From: Bacillota bacterium | GTDB lineage: Bacteria; Bacillota; UBA4882; UBA8346 | Direction of reading: 5' to 3' | Assembly: GCA_023410535.1 (NCBI GenBank) | Contig: JAEYPR010000030.1 | Span: forward strand, 1 to 64,000 | Length of the DNA: 64,000 bases | Part shown: piece by piece, positions 16,351-24,586 of the stretch | Layout: each line of letters starts with the position of its first letter | Numbering within the stretch: position 1 is the first letter of the stretch | Program-made: the position numbers and the translations under genes | The notes under the pieces: model-generated | Seen by the model: the letters and a program-made list of their open reading frames with translations, nothing else | Databases searched by the model: none | What the model was told of the DNA's origin: nothing

Positions 16351-18192
16351 TTATAACAGTTCCAACTGTTCCTTAATACTCTCCGCCAACTTCGCGTTGA
16401 TTCCCGGAACCCTAACCAACTCCGCCAAGCTTGCCTCGCGAATTCGTTTGACCGACCCAAATTCCTTCAATAACGCCTGTTTCTTTTTGGGACCGATTCC
16501 GGTTACCAGATCCAGGCTGGAGGCCACGGTCCGTTGGTCCCGTAATGATTTATGATAGGTAATGGCGAAACGGTGGGATTCATCACGAACCCGTTGCAAA
16601 AGCTTCAACGCTTCGGAACGGCGCGACAAACGGATCGGCTCCTCCTGTCCGGGAAGGTAAATCTCCTCTTCCTGTTTAGCCAGGCCGATCCGGGAGAGGT
16701 GACTCAAACCCAATTCAGTTAACACTTCACCGACCGCCGAGAGTTGCCCTTTCCCACCGTCAATCAACAGTAAATCCGGAAATTTGGCAAACTTGCTCTG
16801 TTCGGTCTGGACGTTTTGCCGTTCCTCCAAGCCCCGTTGGAAACGGCGGCGGATCGCCTCCTGCATCATCGCGAAATCATTCGGTCCTTCAATAGTCCGG
16901 ATCCGGAACCGCCGGTACTCGCTGCCGTTGGAGACCCCATTCTCAAAGACCACCATCGAAGCGACCGCCTGGGTTCCTTGGGTATTGGAGATATCGAAAC
17001 CTTCAATCCGCAACGGCAGTTTGGCCATTCCCAACTCGCGCTGCAGTTCCTCCAGCGTCTCCTGGACAAACCCTTCCCGTTGCTTTTCACGGTTCCGTTC
17101 CTGCGCCAACAGAATCTGGGCGTTTTCCGCCGCCATCTTAACCAGCTGGGCTTTCTCGCCTTTCTGCGGCACTTGCAAGTTCACCTTGGACCCCCGCTGG
17201 CGGGCCAGCCATTCGGCCACCGCTGCCAAGCTTTCCAGGGGAAACGGTAGCCAAACTTCCTTGGGTATGAAGCCCGAACCGTCGTAATATTGGGTTAAAA
17301 ACGCCTCTATCACTTCGGCGGCAGGGGTCTCATCCCCTTCCACCAATTGAAAATATTCGCGCCCCACCAATTTCCCGTTCCGGACTTGAAAGACTTGAAC
17401 GAAACTCCCGCCGCGGTCTTGGGCGATTCCGAAAATATCGGCGTCGTCGCGGGCATCGGAGACAATCTTCTGCTTTTCCAGCACTTTTTGAATATCCCGC
17501 AACCGGTCCCGCAGTTGCGCTGCGCGTTCGTACTCCATCCTACCGGCGGCATCGGCCATTTCCTGCCGGAGTTTATCCACCAGTTCCTCCTGGCGTCCCT
17601 CCAAAAACAAACAGACCTGTTGAATAATCTGCCGGTACGCTTCCTGAGAAACATACCCGGTGCAAGGCGCTAAACAGCGTTGAATGTGATAGTTTAAACA
17701 GGGCCGGTCGATCCGGACCTCGTCCAGATTATGACGGCAGCCCCGGATCGGAAAGATCTGCCGCAATAACCGGAAGGTGTCCCGTAGCGCGGTGACATTA
17801 GTATACGGTCCGTAATACTTACTGCCGTCCGCCTTGACCCGGCGGGTAATGTAGACTTGAGGAAAGCGTTCGCCCAGGGTCACCTTGACCCAAGGGTATT
17901 GTTTGTCATCCCGCAACCGGATGTTGTATTTGGGATGTTCCTCTTTGATCAGATTGCACTCCAACACTAAGGCTTCCACCTCGGAGTTGGTCGTGATATA
18001 TTCAAACCGGTCAACCTGCTTGACCATGGATTCAATCCGCGGATTCAGGTTCCGCGATGCCTGAAAATAAGAGCGCACCCGGTTTTTTAGCGAAATCGCC
18101 TTGCCAACGTAAATCACCTTCCCGGTGACGTCTTTCATCAAATAAACGCCGGGTCTATCCGGCAACAGCTTTAAATCTTCCGGAGTTACCAT
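16351..18192 (-). CDS. uvrC: Excinuclease ABC subunit C
   Basis: 613 aa, full length. The GIY-YIG nuclease domain begins at PGVYLMKDVTGKVIYVGKA (14-32). The Cys-containing NYHIQRCLAPCTG segment, the UVR coiled-coil motif (near residues 205-235), the UvrC RNase H-like nuclease with DGGKGQLSA (near 475), and the C-terminal helix-hairpin-helix pair (GIGPKKKQALL, VPGINAKLAESI) follow in order. It makes both incisions in nucleotide excision repair with UvrB. It leads into hisA and is separated from uvrB-uvrA by about 6 kb. The SD AAAGGA is unusually close to the ATG. Confidence 0.98.
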   Translation of the reverse strand: MVTPEDLKLLPDRPGVYLMKDVTGKVIYVGKAISLKNRVRSYFQASRNLNPRIESMVKQVDRFEYITTNSEVEALVLECNLIKEEHPKYNIRLRDDKQYPWVKVTLGERFPQVYITRRVKADGSKYYGPYTNVTALRDTFRLLRQIFPIRGCRHNLDEVRIDRPCLNYHIQRCLAPCTGYVSQEAYRQIIQQVCLFLEGRQEELVDKLRQEMADAAGRMEYERAAQLRDRLRDIQKVLEKQKIVSDARDDADIFGIAQDRGGSFVQVFQVRNGKLVGREYFQLVEGDETPAAEVIEAFLTQYYDGSGFIPKEVWLPFPLESLAAVAEWLARQRGSKVNLQVPQKGEKAQLVKMAAENAQILLAQERNREKQREGFVQETLEELQRELGMAKLPLRIEGFDISNTQGTQAVASMVVFENGVSNGSEYRRFRIRTIEGPNDFAMMQEAIRRRFQRGLEERQNVQTEQSKFAKFPDLLLIDGGKGQLSAVGEVLTELGLSHLSRIGLAKQEEEIYLPGQEEPIRLSRRSEALKLLQRVRDESHRFAITYHKSLRDQRTVASSLDLVTGIGPKKKQALLKEFGSVKRIREASLAELVRVPGINAKLAESIKEQLELL

Positions 18193-18575
18193 TCCTTTGA
18201 CTCACCTACTCTTGATAACGAATTGTTTCACTAATCATTTCGCTTTTGGGCGCCGTTTTTCCTGTCCATGACAATGGCACAAAGAATAGACCCGGAACAT
18301 TTTCAACAGAAATTGCGAAGATTTTCAGCTGAGTTGTCCCATTAGACGCTCAAACCACACGCAAACCCAAACCACGCATTCACTCACAGTCGCGCAAAAT
18401 AAGTTGAATCAAAAACGACTGGAAATAGATTTTTACACTGTTTTAACAGGTATTTACCGAAAAAACCCGAAGTAAACAAAAATTCATCGCGATACGGTGA
18501 TTAACAATACCGTTAAGCTGTTAGCTTTCGAAAAATATACCGTTTCAGCTGACTAGCGCAAAGGAGTAAACGACT
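18193..18575. other. Intergenic region between divergent uvrC and BASS transporter
   Basis: No gene is seen. Both neighbours face outward, so promoters for both must lie here. It is AT-rich toward the right end. I could not assign -35/-10 pairs or repeats with confidence. Confidence 0.5.
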
Positions 18576-19547
18576 ATGAAACCCTGGATTATGGTTCGTA
18601 AAGGAATTCGGCTGAATAAATTCTTGGAAGGCCGCATGCTGTGGATCGTCGGCACCGCTTATACTTGCGGCGCGATCTTTCACACGCAACTTTCCGTCCT
18701 TAAGCCGATTGTGCCGTATTTATTTTTCTATATGACTTTCGTGGTTGCACTTAATTGCAGTACCAAGGATTTTCGCAATTCGATTAAAGCGCCGGGGCCG
18801 ATCTTGACAATCCTGGGCATGTTACATATCGTCCTACCGATTTTAGCAACGGTTTTGGCCAAGCTATTCCTGCCCGGCCAACCATTGCTGCAAGCGGGCA
18901 TCGTCCTCGGGACCGCCGCTCCCATCGGCGTGGCCTCTTCCATCTGGATCAGCATGTCGGGCGGAAACAACGCTCTTGGCTTAACTTCGGTCATTGCCGA
19001 CACCATCCTGTCGCCGTTTATTGTCCCCTCGGTCATGTTAGTCGCCATCGGCCAAAGCGTCAAATTTGACGTCATTTCGCTGATCGTTGGTTTAGCCTGG
19101 ATGGTGGTGCTACCGACCATTTTGGGCATGCTCCTAAACGACTTGACCAAAGGACAAATCTACCGCAAAGTCAAATTTGTCACCGCGCCCAGCAGTAAAT
19201 TCTTTTTGATGGTGGTCATCAGCATTAACCTGGCTGTCTCCTGGGGTTCGCTCCACCTGTTGAAAACATCCCTGGGAATGGTATTATTGGTTGTATTGAC
19301 GATGGCCTGCTCAGGTTATCTCTTAGGTTACGCCGTGGCCAAACTCTTCCGGAAATCGCCGGAGATGGTCAACACCTACATCTTCTCCATCGGAATTCGG
19401 AATATCACTGCCGGTCTCGTACTCGCCCTCAAATACTTCCCGGAAATGACCGCCATTCCGGTGGTTTTTTCCATCGTCCTCCAGCAACCGTTGGCCGCGG
19501 TCAGCCATCGGTTCTTAATTGAAAAAACTAACGGTAAAAACAACTAA
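18576..19547 (+). CDS. Bile acid:sodium symporter (BASS) family transporter
   Basis: 323 aa with nine or ten hydrophobic segments. GTAAPIGVASSIWISMSGGNNALGL and the later YIFSIGIRNITAGLVLAL are the two discontinuous-helix crossover regions typical of the BASS/SBF fold, where Na+ and substrate bind. Substrate cannot be told; bacterial members move bile acids, pantoate, pyruvate and other organic anions. SD AAAGGAG lies 10 bp before the ATG. Single gene, ended by a strong terminator. Confidence 0.88.
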   Translation: MKPWIMVRKGIRLNKFLEGRMLWIVGTAYTCGAIFHTQLSVLKPIVPYLFFYMTFVVALNCSTKDFRNSIKAPGPILTILGMLHIVLPILATVLAKLFLPGQPLLQAGIVLGTAAPIGVASSIWISMSGGNNALGLTSVIADTILSPFIVPSVMLVAIGQSVKFDVISLIVGLAWMVVLPTILGMLLNDLTKGQIYRKVKFVTAPSSKFFLMVVISINLAVSWGSLHLLKTSLGMVLLVVLTMACSGYLLGYAVAKLFRKSPEMVNTYIFSIGIRNITAGLVLALKYFPEMTAIPVVFSIVLQQPLAAVSHRFLIEKTNGKNN

Positions 19548-19589
19548 TTGTGAATCGTATCCATCCCCAAAACAATTTTTCCTTCGATC

Positions 19590-19630
19590 AAGCGATTGCC
19601 TCTAACGAACAGGAGGCAATCGCTTTTTTC
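19590..19630 (+). terminator. Terminator of the BASS transporter gene
   Basis: A 13-bp perfect stem (19590-19602 with 19613-19625), 10-nt loop, then TTTTT. Confidence 0.95.
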
Positions 19631-19764
19631 AACCTAAAAGTTAGTAGCTGCTCATTCAACCCCACCCATTTATCCGCTAAAATAGAACAGTTATTCACAA
19701 AATGCGTTCTTTAAACAACTGAAAGAGTTAAGTTATACAATCCCTCATTTTCATTATCATTTCG

Positions 19765-19807
19765 ATTAATTCAGAATTTTTTCTTATATTGGTTTTTCTG
19801 AATTAAT
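19765..19807. promoter_or_regulatory. Perfect 12-bp inverted repeat over the lpxC operon promoter
   Basis: ATTAATTCAGAA (19765-19776) and TTCTGAATTAAT (19796-19807) are perfect arms separated by 19 bp. The right arm fills the spacer between the -35 and -10 boxes and the left arm is upstream of the -35, with arm centres 31 bp apart. The position suggests an operator acting on DNA rather than an RNA hairpin. Confidence 0.7.
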
Positions 19808-19815
19808 GGTATAAT
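19789..19815 (+). promoter_or_regulatory. Sigma-A type promoter of the lpxC operon
   Basis: TGG-TATAAT (extended -10; TATAAT at 19810-19815) with TTGGTT at 19789-19794 and a 15-bp spacer. It lies 30 bp before the first start codon of the operon. The extended -10 compensates for the short spacer. Confidence 0.7.
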
Positions 19816-19845
19816 AAATTTAAAATGGCTATATAAGGCTTTTCA

Positions 19846-20148
19846 ATGACGAATCACGAGGCACCAAAACAAATCATCATCACCGAGCTCGGTATAAACG
19901 AACGCGAGGTTCGGTGGCGGCTCTCCGTCATAGACCGCGCCACAACCCTTGAATCCGGAGCCTACCGCACTAATCAATGCGGTTGCGGACTATGGCGCAA
20001 CGACTGTCAAGTATTAGGCACCTTTCAGTTTGCGTTACGCGCCGATCACGAACAAGCCGCAGCGGCGATCCGGCAGTATTTTCAAACCAAATGGGAGTCC
20101 GGTCTGTCACAACGTTTACCGAAACAGCCGTTCCGGGAGACTCCCTGA
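19846..20148 (+). CDS. Small conserved-context protein upstream of lpxC, function unknown
   Basis: 100 aa, cytosolic by composition, with a Cys cluster (NQCGCGLW...C) and an ending rich in basic residues. I do not recognise a family. It is taken as real because its TGA shares one base with the lpxC ATG (TGATG), giving translational coupling, and because a good promoter lies 30 bp upstream. A weak SD (AAGG) precedes the ATG. A regulator or adaptor of LpxC is possible but only inferred from position. Confidence 0.65.
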   Translation: MTNHEAPKQIIITELGINEREVRWRLSVIDRATTLESGAYRTNQCGCGLWRNDCQVLGTFQFALRADHEQAAAAIRQYFQTKWESGLSQRLPKQPFRETP

Positions 20149-21005
20149 TGGGGTTGCAGCGTACTGTCGCCGAAACCATCCGCTTTGCCGGGCAGAGTTT
20201 ACACTTGGGCCTTTATTCTCAAGTTGCGATCACGGCGCTACCCGTCAACTCCGGAATTCAATTTGAACGGTCGGATCTGCCTGACCGACCCCGGGTCAGC
20301 GCCACAACCGACAACGTGATCTCCATCAAACGCTCCGTCGCGGTTGGCCGGGATGGTTGGAGCATTGCGACGGTTGAACACTTAATGGCGGCTTTTTGCG
20401 GTCTGGAGATCGATAATGCCTTAGTCTCCGTATCCTGCCCCGAATTGCCGGCCGGCGACGGCAGCGCCCTTTTCTTCTGCAAGTTACTGCTGAAAGCCGG
20501 CTCGCTGCAACAACCCGCGCCGCGAAAACGTTGGCGGATTAACCGTCCGCTCTGGGTGGAAACCCCCGCAACTTCTATTCAACCGCCAATTACCCGTTCG
20601 TCAATCGTCATTCTGCCCAGTGAACAATTGGCGGTTAGTTGTGTCTTTGATTCACCGCACCCGGTCGTCGGCTCCCAATATTTTTCCCTAACCGTTACTC
20701 CGGAAAATTTTTTAAAGGAGCTTGCTCCGGCACGCACCATTGCCTTTATGGAAGAACTGGAGCTGTTGCGCCACGCCGGCCTCGCCCTTTGCGACGATCC
20801 CAACTGCGCCGTATTGGTCGGCAACGAAGGCTACCTCAATGAACTCCGATTCATGGACGAAATCGTCCGTCATAAAATCCTCGATCTGCTGGGCGACCTG
20901 TTTCTGGCCGGTCGAATTTTGGGACATATCATCGCGATTTGTCCCGGCCATACCGTCGATTTTGAACTGGCAAAATTGATTCAACAGGATAGGAGTGCGG
21001 AATAG
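20148..21005 (+). CDS. lpxC: UDP-3-O-acyl-N-acetylglucosamine deacetylase
   Basis: 285 aa from the ATG at 20148 (family about 300). RTVAETIRFAGQSLHLGLYS opens domain 1. Zinc and catalytic residues known from E. coli LpxC are all present: E77 and H78 in VEHLMAA, H242 and D246 in RHKILDLLGD, and H268 in CPGHTVD. The PELPAGDGSA segment matches PEIPIMDGSA. LpxC removes the acetyl group in the first committed step of lipid A synthesis, so the organism probably makes lipid A. No other lpx gene is in the window. A longer frame extends to 19977, but the TGATG junction fixes the start. Confidence 0.93.
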   Translation: MGLQRTVAETIRFAGQSLHLGLYSQVAITALPVNSGIQFERSDLPDRPRVSATTDNVISIKRSVAVGRDGWSIATVEHLMAAFCGLEIDNALVSVSCPELPAGDGSALFFCKLLLKAGSLQQPAPRKRWRINRPLWVETPATSIQPPITRSSIVILPSEQLAVSCVFDSPHPVVGSQYFSLTVTPENFLKELAPARTIAFMEELELLRHAGLALCDDPNCAVLVGNEGYLNELRFMDEIVRHKILDLLGDLFLAGRILGHIIAICPGHTVDFELAKLIQQDRSAE

Positions 21006-21008
21006 AAC

Positions 21009-22460
21009 ATGGCCGTTCTGATAATGATCATTGCTCTGCTGTGGTTGATTGCTGTGCTGTTACTGTTTGCCAATCATCAACAAAAAACCAATCTCTGGTA
21101 TAGCGCCTTTCTTTTCTGTTTAAGTTTGGGCTACTTTGTGGCAATTTTAAAAAATTATTTAATCCCGGCGGCAATTGACGCCGATGCCGCAATCCTACGC
21201 GTCATCGCTCAATTTCTCAGCGCGCTCGGATACCGGCTCTGTCCGTACCTGTTACTGATGGTCGGTGTCACGTATACCATTCACTTTTCCTCTGCCCTCA
21301 AAAAAAGGTTAAGTTATTGGCTGTTATTACCGTTTGTAATCACCTTCGGCTTGGATCTACTTTATCCACAGTACGGATTCTTAACCTGTTTCATCCCGCG
21401 TAGTCCGCTGTTTGTCGTAACAACCGTCTATGCCATCCCATACGGTTTTTGCGCCAATCTCCTGCTTTTTCAGGCTTTTCTCAACGAAACGGACCCGCGT
21501 CTCCGTCAACAACGGTTTTGGGTTTTTGCGGTTACCGCTCCGACCTTGCTGAATATCGTGATCAGTTATACCCCGAAAATGCTGCACATCAATGAAATGT
21601 GGATCTTCAATATGTTTCCCGCCTTTTTGATGGCGCTCTTTGCACTGGTTTTGATGGTCCGTACCGGTCTAATGGGGATGCGGATCTCCATTGAACGGAC
21701 GACGGTCGATAATACCGTTAAAGCCGTTTCCACCGGCACCTCGCTATTGAACCATACTTTCAAAAACGAATTGCAAAACATCTTCGCCGGCGTGGAAGTC
21801 TTGCGCCAACTGGAGCCAACCCAACAACAAAACCGCATTATCGACCTGATACAGCGTTCAGCCCAAAACCTGCTGGCGACCACCGTCCAAATTCAGCAGC
21901 GGATTCAAGAGACTCCGCTGAATCTCACGCCCTGCCGTTTGGATCTGATCGTGGCCGAATCGTTGGAAGCAATTCAACTGGTTGCAGCCCGAAAGCAAGT
22001 GGTAATCATCCCTAACCTAGACCAACTCCCTGAACTATCCTGTGATCGCGCCCAACTGCTCGAAGTGCTCTCAAATCTCTATCACAATTCATTGGAAGCG
22101 ATGCCCTGCGGCGGACGGTTGGAAGTCCGTTTATTCGCCTACCGCCGTTCCGCCTTGATCCGGGTTGCCGATACCGGCAACGGAATCTCCAAACAGAATT
22201 TGTCCCGGGTGATCGAGCCCTTTTTCACCACCAAACCGCGTTGTTCCAACTATGGTTTAGGCTTGACTTACTGTTATAACGTTCTGCGTAAACACGGCGG
22301 TTCTTTCACGATCGCCAGTTCCGAGCGTCAAGGAACGACCGTGACGCTCCGGCTTCCATTACCCAAAAACGGTCGGATCACGAAGTTCCTCCCCTGGCTC
22401 CCGCTATGGAAACAGCTTTTACTGCATCCCATTGTCGGCAATAAGCGTGACGCAAACTGA
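21009..22460 (+). CDS. Membrane sensor histidine kinase with 7TM-type input domain
   Basis: 483 aa. About seven membrane segments (residues 1-220), then an H-box LLNHTFKNELQNIFAGVEVL and an HATPase domain with N-box YHNSLEAMP, G1 ADTGNGIS, F-box IEPFFTTKP and G2 YGLGLTYCYN. The phosphoacceptor region (HxxKN-type) resembles the sporulation-kinase/NtrB-like class. It starts 3 bp after the lpxC stop with its SD inside lpxC. No response regulator is adjacent. Co-transcription with lpxC suggests a link to envelope state, but this is inference. Confidence 0.88.
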   Translation: MAVLIMIIALLWLIAVLLLFANHQQKTNLWYSAFLFCLSLGYFVAILKNYLIPAAIDADAAILRVIAQFLSALGYRLCPYLLLMVGVTYTIHFSSALKKRLSYWLLLPFVITFGLDLLYPQYGFLTCFIPRSPLFVVTTVYAIPYGFCANLLLFQAFLNETDPRLRQQRFWVFAVTAPTLLNIVISYTPKMLHINEMWIFNMFPAFLMALFALVLMVRTGLMGMRISIERTTVDNTVKAVSTGTSLLNHTFKNELQNIFAGVEVLRQLEPTQQQNRIIDLIQRSAQNLLATTVQIQQRIQETPLNLTPCRLDLIVAESLEAIQLVAARKQVVIIPNLDQLPELSCDRAQLLEVLSNLYHNSLEAMPCGGRLEVRLFAYRRSALIRVADTGNGISKQNLSRVIEPFFTTKPRCSNYGLGLTYCYNVLRKHGGSFTIASSERQGTTVTLRLPLPKNGRITKFLPWLPLWKQLLLHPIVGNKRDAN

Positions 22461-22508
22461 GCCCAACCCCTTGCGTTCACCGGAGCCGGGGTAATCGGGT
22501 TACCGCTT

Positions 22509-23201
22509 CTATTCTTCCATCCGGTAGGGTTGAGCATATAAATCCCGTTTCCGGAGCCGGAATTGTTTGGCCATCCCAAGCCAATTATAGTTCCCAACCA
22601 TCATAAATAGGTTCTTTGATATCGAGGGGTTGACGAAGCGGTTTTTCTGTAAGGTTACTTCATTGGTTTCGATGTCCGTTTTCAGCTGTAAAAGCGCTTG
22701 ATAAACCCGGTTCTTCACCTTGCTTTGTAACGGTATTTGCCCTTGTGTATTGCGCATAAATTCCCCGCCGCCAATCCCGATCCCAAAACGCCATTGCATC
22801 CCCAAGGCCTGCGCGTAGTATTCCATGATCTTCAAAGCGGTCCGATTCTGAGTACCTTCGATGAAACCGTTGTTGCAGACGGCGTAAACTCTTGGCAGGG
22901 CATTGATTGTCAGCCCAGATTGTTTCCGTTGGTGATAAAAATCGGCAAACTCCGTGAGGAAATCTAATAAATTTGACGGGATACTGTCAATATACAAGGG
23001 AAAAACAAAAATTAACGTATCCAACTGCGCCATGGCTTCGAAGACAGTCGCGCGGGAAGTTTGATCCCCATAATGAAGCGCCGTAATGATCTCAACCGTG
23101 CCGACCGTTGGATTCAACATTTTGCTGATTTCCTGGCAAAAATAATATGAAGCGCTTTTTTCGCCCCGCGGACTGCCATTGACCATTCCAATCCGTTGCA
23201 T
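22509..23201 (-). CDS. Flavodoxin-fold NAD(P)H:FMN oxidoreductase-like protein
   Basis: 230 aa. The N-terminal flavin-phosphate loop GSPRGEKSAS and the segment VFPLYIDSIPSNLLDFL fit NADPH-dependent FMN reductase-type proteins with a flavodoxin fold. The C-terminal third (after about 160) is Lys-, Asn- and aromatic-rich and unlike the core family. It starts 3 bp after the stop of the second flavodoxin-fold gene, so they form an operon under the TetR-type operator pair at 23802-23860. Confidence 0.82.
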   Translation of the reverse strand: MQRIGMVNGSPRGEKSASYYFCQEISKMLNPTVGTVEIITALHYGDQTSRATVFEAMAQLDTLIFVFPLYIDSIPSNLLDFLTEFADFYHQRKQSGLTINALPRVYAVCNNGFIEGTQNRTALKIMEYYAQALGMQWRFGIGIGGGEFMRNTQGQIPLQSKVKNRVYQALLQLKTDIETNEVTLQKNRFVNPSISKNLFMMVGNYNWLGMAKQFRLRKRDLYAQPYRMEE

Positions 23202-23204
23202 TGG

Positions 23205-23777
23205 CTATCCCTCGCTTTCTCTGATAAACTGACGTAATGAATGGATTACCGCATCCGCCGACTCCGGATCCCGGTAAAAATAGGTCCGGGCGTTTTCAAC
23301 CTGAAAGTTAAGCGCGTTGGCGTCGGCAAGCTCCTGAAAGGTTGCCACTTCGCCCGGGCTGACCGCTTCCCCGTAACCGATCATGATTAATTTAGGGTAA
23401 TGACTGTAGCGGGGCGTATGATGAACTTCGCCGTTAATTTTTTTAAAAAATGGGAGAATATTAGGGAGGTTTCGGTCCAGCGCCCGGCGGATCAGCGGGC
23501 TGTAACAACCGTATTTCACCGGCGACAGATAGATTGTGACCGCACTTTGGATCGCGGCCCGGCAGATTTGCCGCCCGAGATCGTCGATCACGCAAACTCC
23601 CGGTGTCTTCACCCAGCAATGGAAACAACCGATGCAATGATGGAGATCCTTCTCCTGAAGGGGATAAATTGCTAACTGGTCGTTTTGGCGCTCCCCCACC
23701 GCGCTTTTGATGCGGTCCTCCCCGTAATCCCTTAACCCGTCGGGTCGCGAATGGTCGCTGATCAATACGATTCTCAT
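23205..23777 (-). CDS. Flavodoxin family protein with CxxCxxC motif
   Basis: 190 aa from the ATG at 23777 (GAGGTG 9 bp upstream; a GTG at 23789 is the alternative). The motif HHCIGCFHCWVKTPGVCVIDDLG is typical of NADPH-dependent FMN reductase/iron-sulfur flavoprotein relatives, followed by TIYLSPVKYGCYSPLIRRALDR. Probably a small flavin redox enzyme. First gene of the operon, with a textbook sigma-A promoter upstream overlapped by two palindromic operators. Confidence 0.85.
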   Translation of the reverse strand: MRIVLISDHSRPDGLRDYGEDRIKSAVGERQNDQLAIYPLQEKDLHHCIGCFHCWVKTPGVCVIDDLGRQICRAAIQSAVTIYLSPVKYGCYSPLIRRALDRNLPNILPFFKKINGEVHHTPRYSHYPKLIMIGYGEAVSPGEVATFQELADANALNFQVENARTYFYRDPESADAVIHSLRQFIRESEG

Positions 23778-23801
23778 GCTTTGTTTCACCTCATCGCTAA
23801 T

Positions 23802-23816
23802 GTTTACACTGTAAAC
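23802..23816. promoter_or_regulatory. TetR-type operator 1
   Basis: GTTTAC-ACT-GTAAAC, a perfect palindrome with a 3-bp centre, just downstream of the minus-strand -10 box. Centre 41 bp from operator 2, about four helical turns. Confidence 0.8.
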
Positions 23817-23827
23817 TTTACGAATTT

Positions 23828-23856
23828 ATTGTACCGAATAATGTTTACGCTGTCAA
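23828..23856 (-). promoter_or_regulatory. Sigma-A promoter of the flavodoxin operon
   Basis: On the minus strand TTGACA (plus 23851-23856), 17-bp spacer, TACAAT (plus 23828-23833). A near-perfect consensus. Operator 2 covers the -35 box and operator 1 covers the start region. Confidence 0.88.
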
Positions 23857-23860
23857 CATT
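23840..23860. promoter_or_regulatory. TetR-type operator 2
   Basis: AATGTTTAC-GCT-GTCAACATT, a palindrome with one mismatch and the same half-site and 3-bp centre as operator 1. It overlaps the -35 boxes of both divergent promoters. Confidence 0.82.
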
Positions 23861-23872
23861 GTGTGATAAAAT
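23844..23872 (+). promoter_or_regulatory. Promoter of the TetR regulator gene
   Basis: TTTACG (23844-23849), 17-bp spacer, TAAAAT (23867-23872). Weaker than the opposing promoter and overlapped by operator 2, which fits autorepression. Confidence 0.6.
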
Positions 23873-23911
23873 TTCGGTAGCGATCCAATATCAACGAAGG
23901 CCGGTGCGCAA

Positions 23912-24523
23912 ATGAACAAGGAGAAATACCATCACGGAACACTCAAGGAAGCGCTGATCGCTAAAGGGCTCCAATTGCTGAATAAAGAAGGGTATGACGG
24001 GTTTTCCCTCCGAAAAGTCGCAGTGCTTTGCGGGGTGAGCCACGCCGCCCCCTATAAACATTTTCAAGGTAAAGAGGAATTGATTGCCGCCATTGTCCAG
24101 GAAGTGACCGAAAGTTTCCGCGTCACGCTAGTAAAGTCGCTGACCCAATCCGGGGACCAACCTCTCGTCCAAATCCGCGAAATGGGCCGGCAATATGTTC
24201 AATTCATGGTGGAAAATCCTGAATACCTTAAGTTTCTCTTTCTTAACAATCATTTCAACCCGATCCGGATTGAGCCCTCCGGTTTTAGCCATCAGGAAAA
24301 CAGCGCCTTCGCTATTTTTAAGGACTGCGCCACCCACTATCTGAAGACAATCGGTGCGGCTGCGGAAGAGCTGGTGATCGACATCGTGCTGCTTTGGAGT
24401 ACCGTTCACGGCCTGGCCGTTTTGTTCGCCAATCAAAGTTTGGAAACGACTGCCGATTACCGCGATGTGGTTGCGCAAACCATTGATCATTTGATTCAAA
24501 GGTTCTCGGCTCCAGGCCAGTGA
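23912..24523 (+). CDS. TetR/AcrR family transcriptional regulator
   Basis: 203 aa. N-terminal helix-turn-helix GFSLRKVAVLCGVSHAAPYKHFQGKEELIAA (about residues 28-62) followed by an all-helical ligand domain with the TetR_C_33-type WSTVHGLAVLF segment. It is divergent from the two flavodoxin-fold genes, and the two palindromes in the shared 134-bp region are the natural binding sites. It probably represses the flavoprotein operon and itself and is released by a small, perhaps electrophilic or quinone-like, ligand; the ligand is a guess. Confidence 0.92.
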   Translation: MNKEKYHHGTLKEALIAKGLQLLNKEGYDGFSLRKVAVLCGVSHAAPYKHFQGKEELIAAIVQEVTESFRVTLVKSLTQSGDQPLVQIREMGRQYVQFMVENPEYLKFLFLNNHFNPIRIEPSGFSHQENSAFAIFKDCATHYLKTIGAAAEELVIDIVLLWSTVHGLAVLFANQSLETTADYRDVVAQTIDHLIQRFSAPGQ

Positions 24524-24536
24524 AAGTTTTCCCCCT

Positions 24537-24575
24537 AAAAAATCACCCCTTCTCCCGTTAACCGGAAAGGGGTGA
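24537..24575 (-). terminator. Terminator of uvrA (also faces the TetR gene)
   Basis: Stem TCACCCCTT/AAGGGGTGA (24543-24551 with 24567-24575), 15-nt loop, then a T run on the minus strand (plus-strand A run 24537-24542). Confidence 0.85.
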
Positions 24576-24586
24576 GCTCGTTCAAG

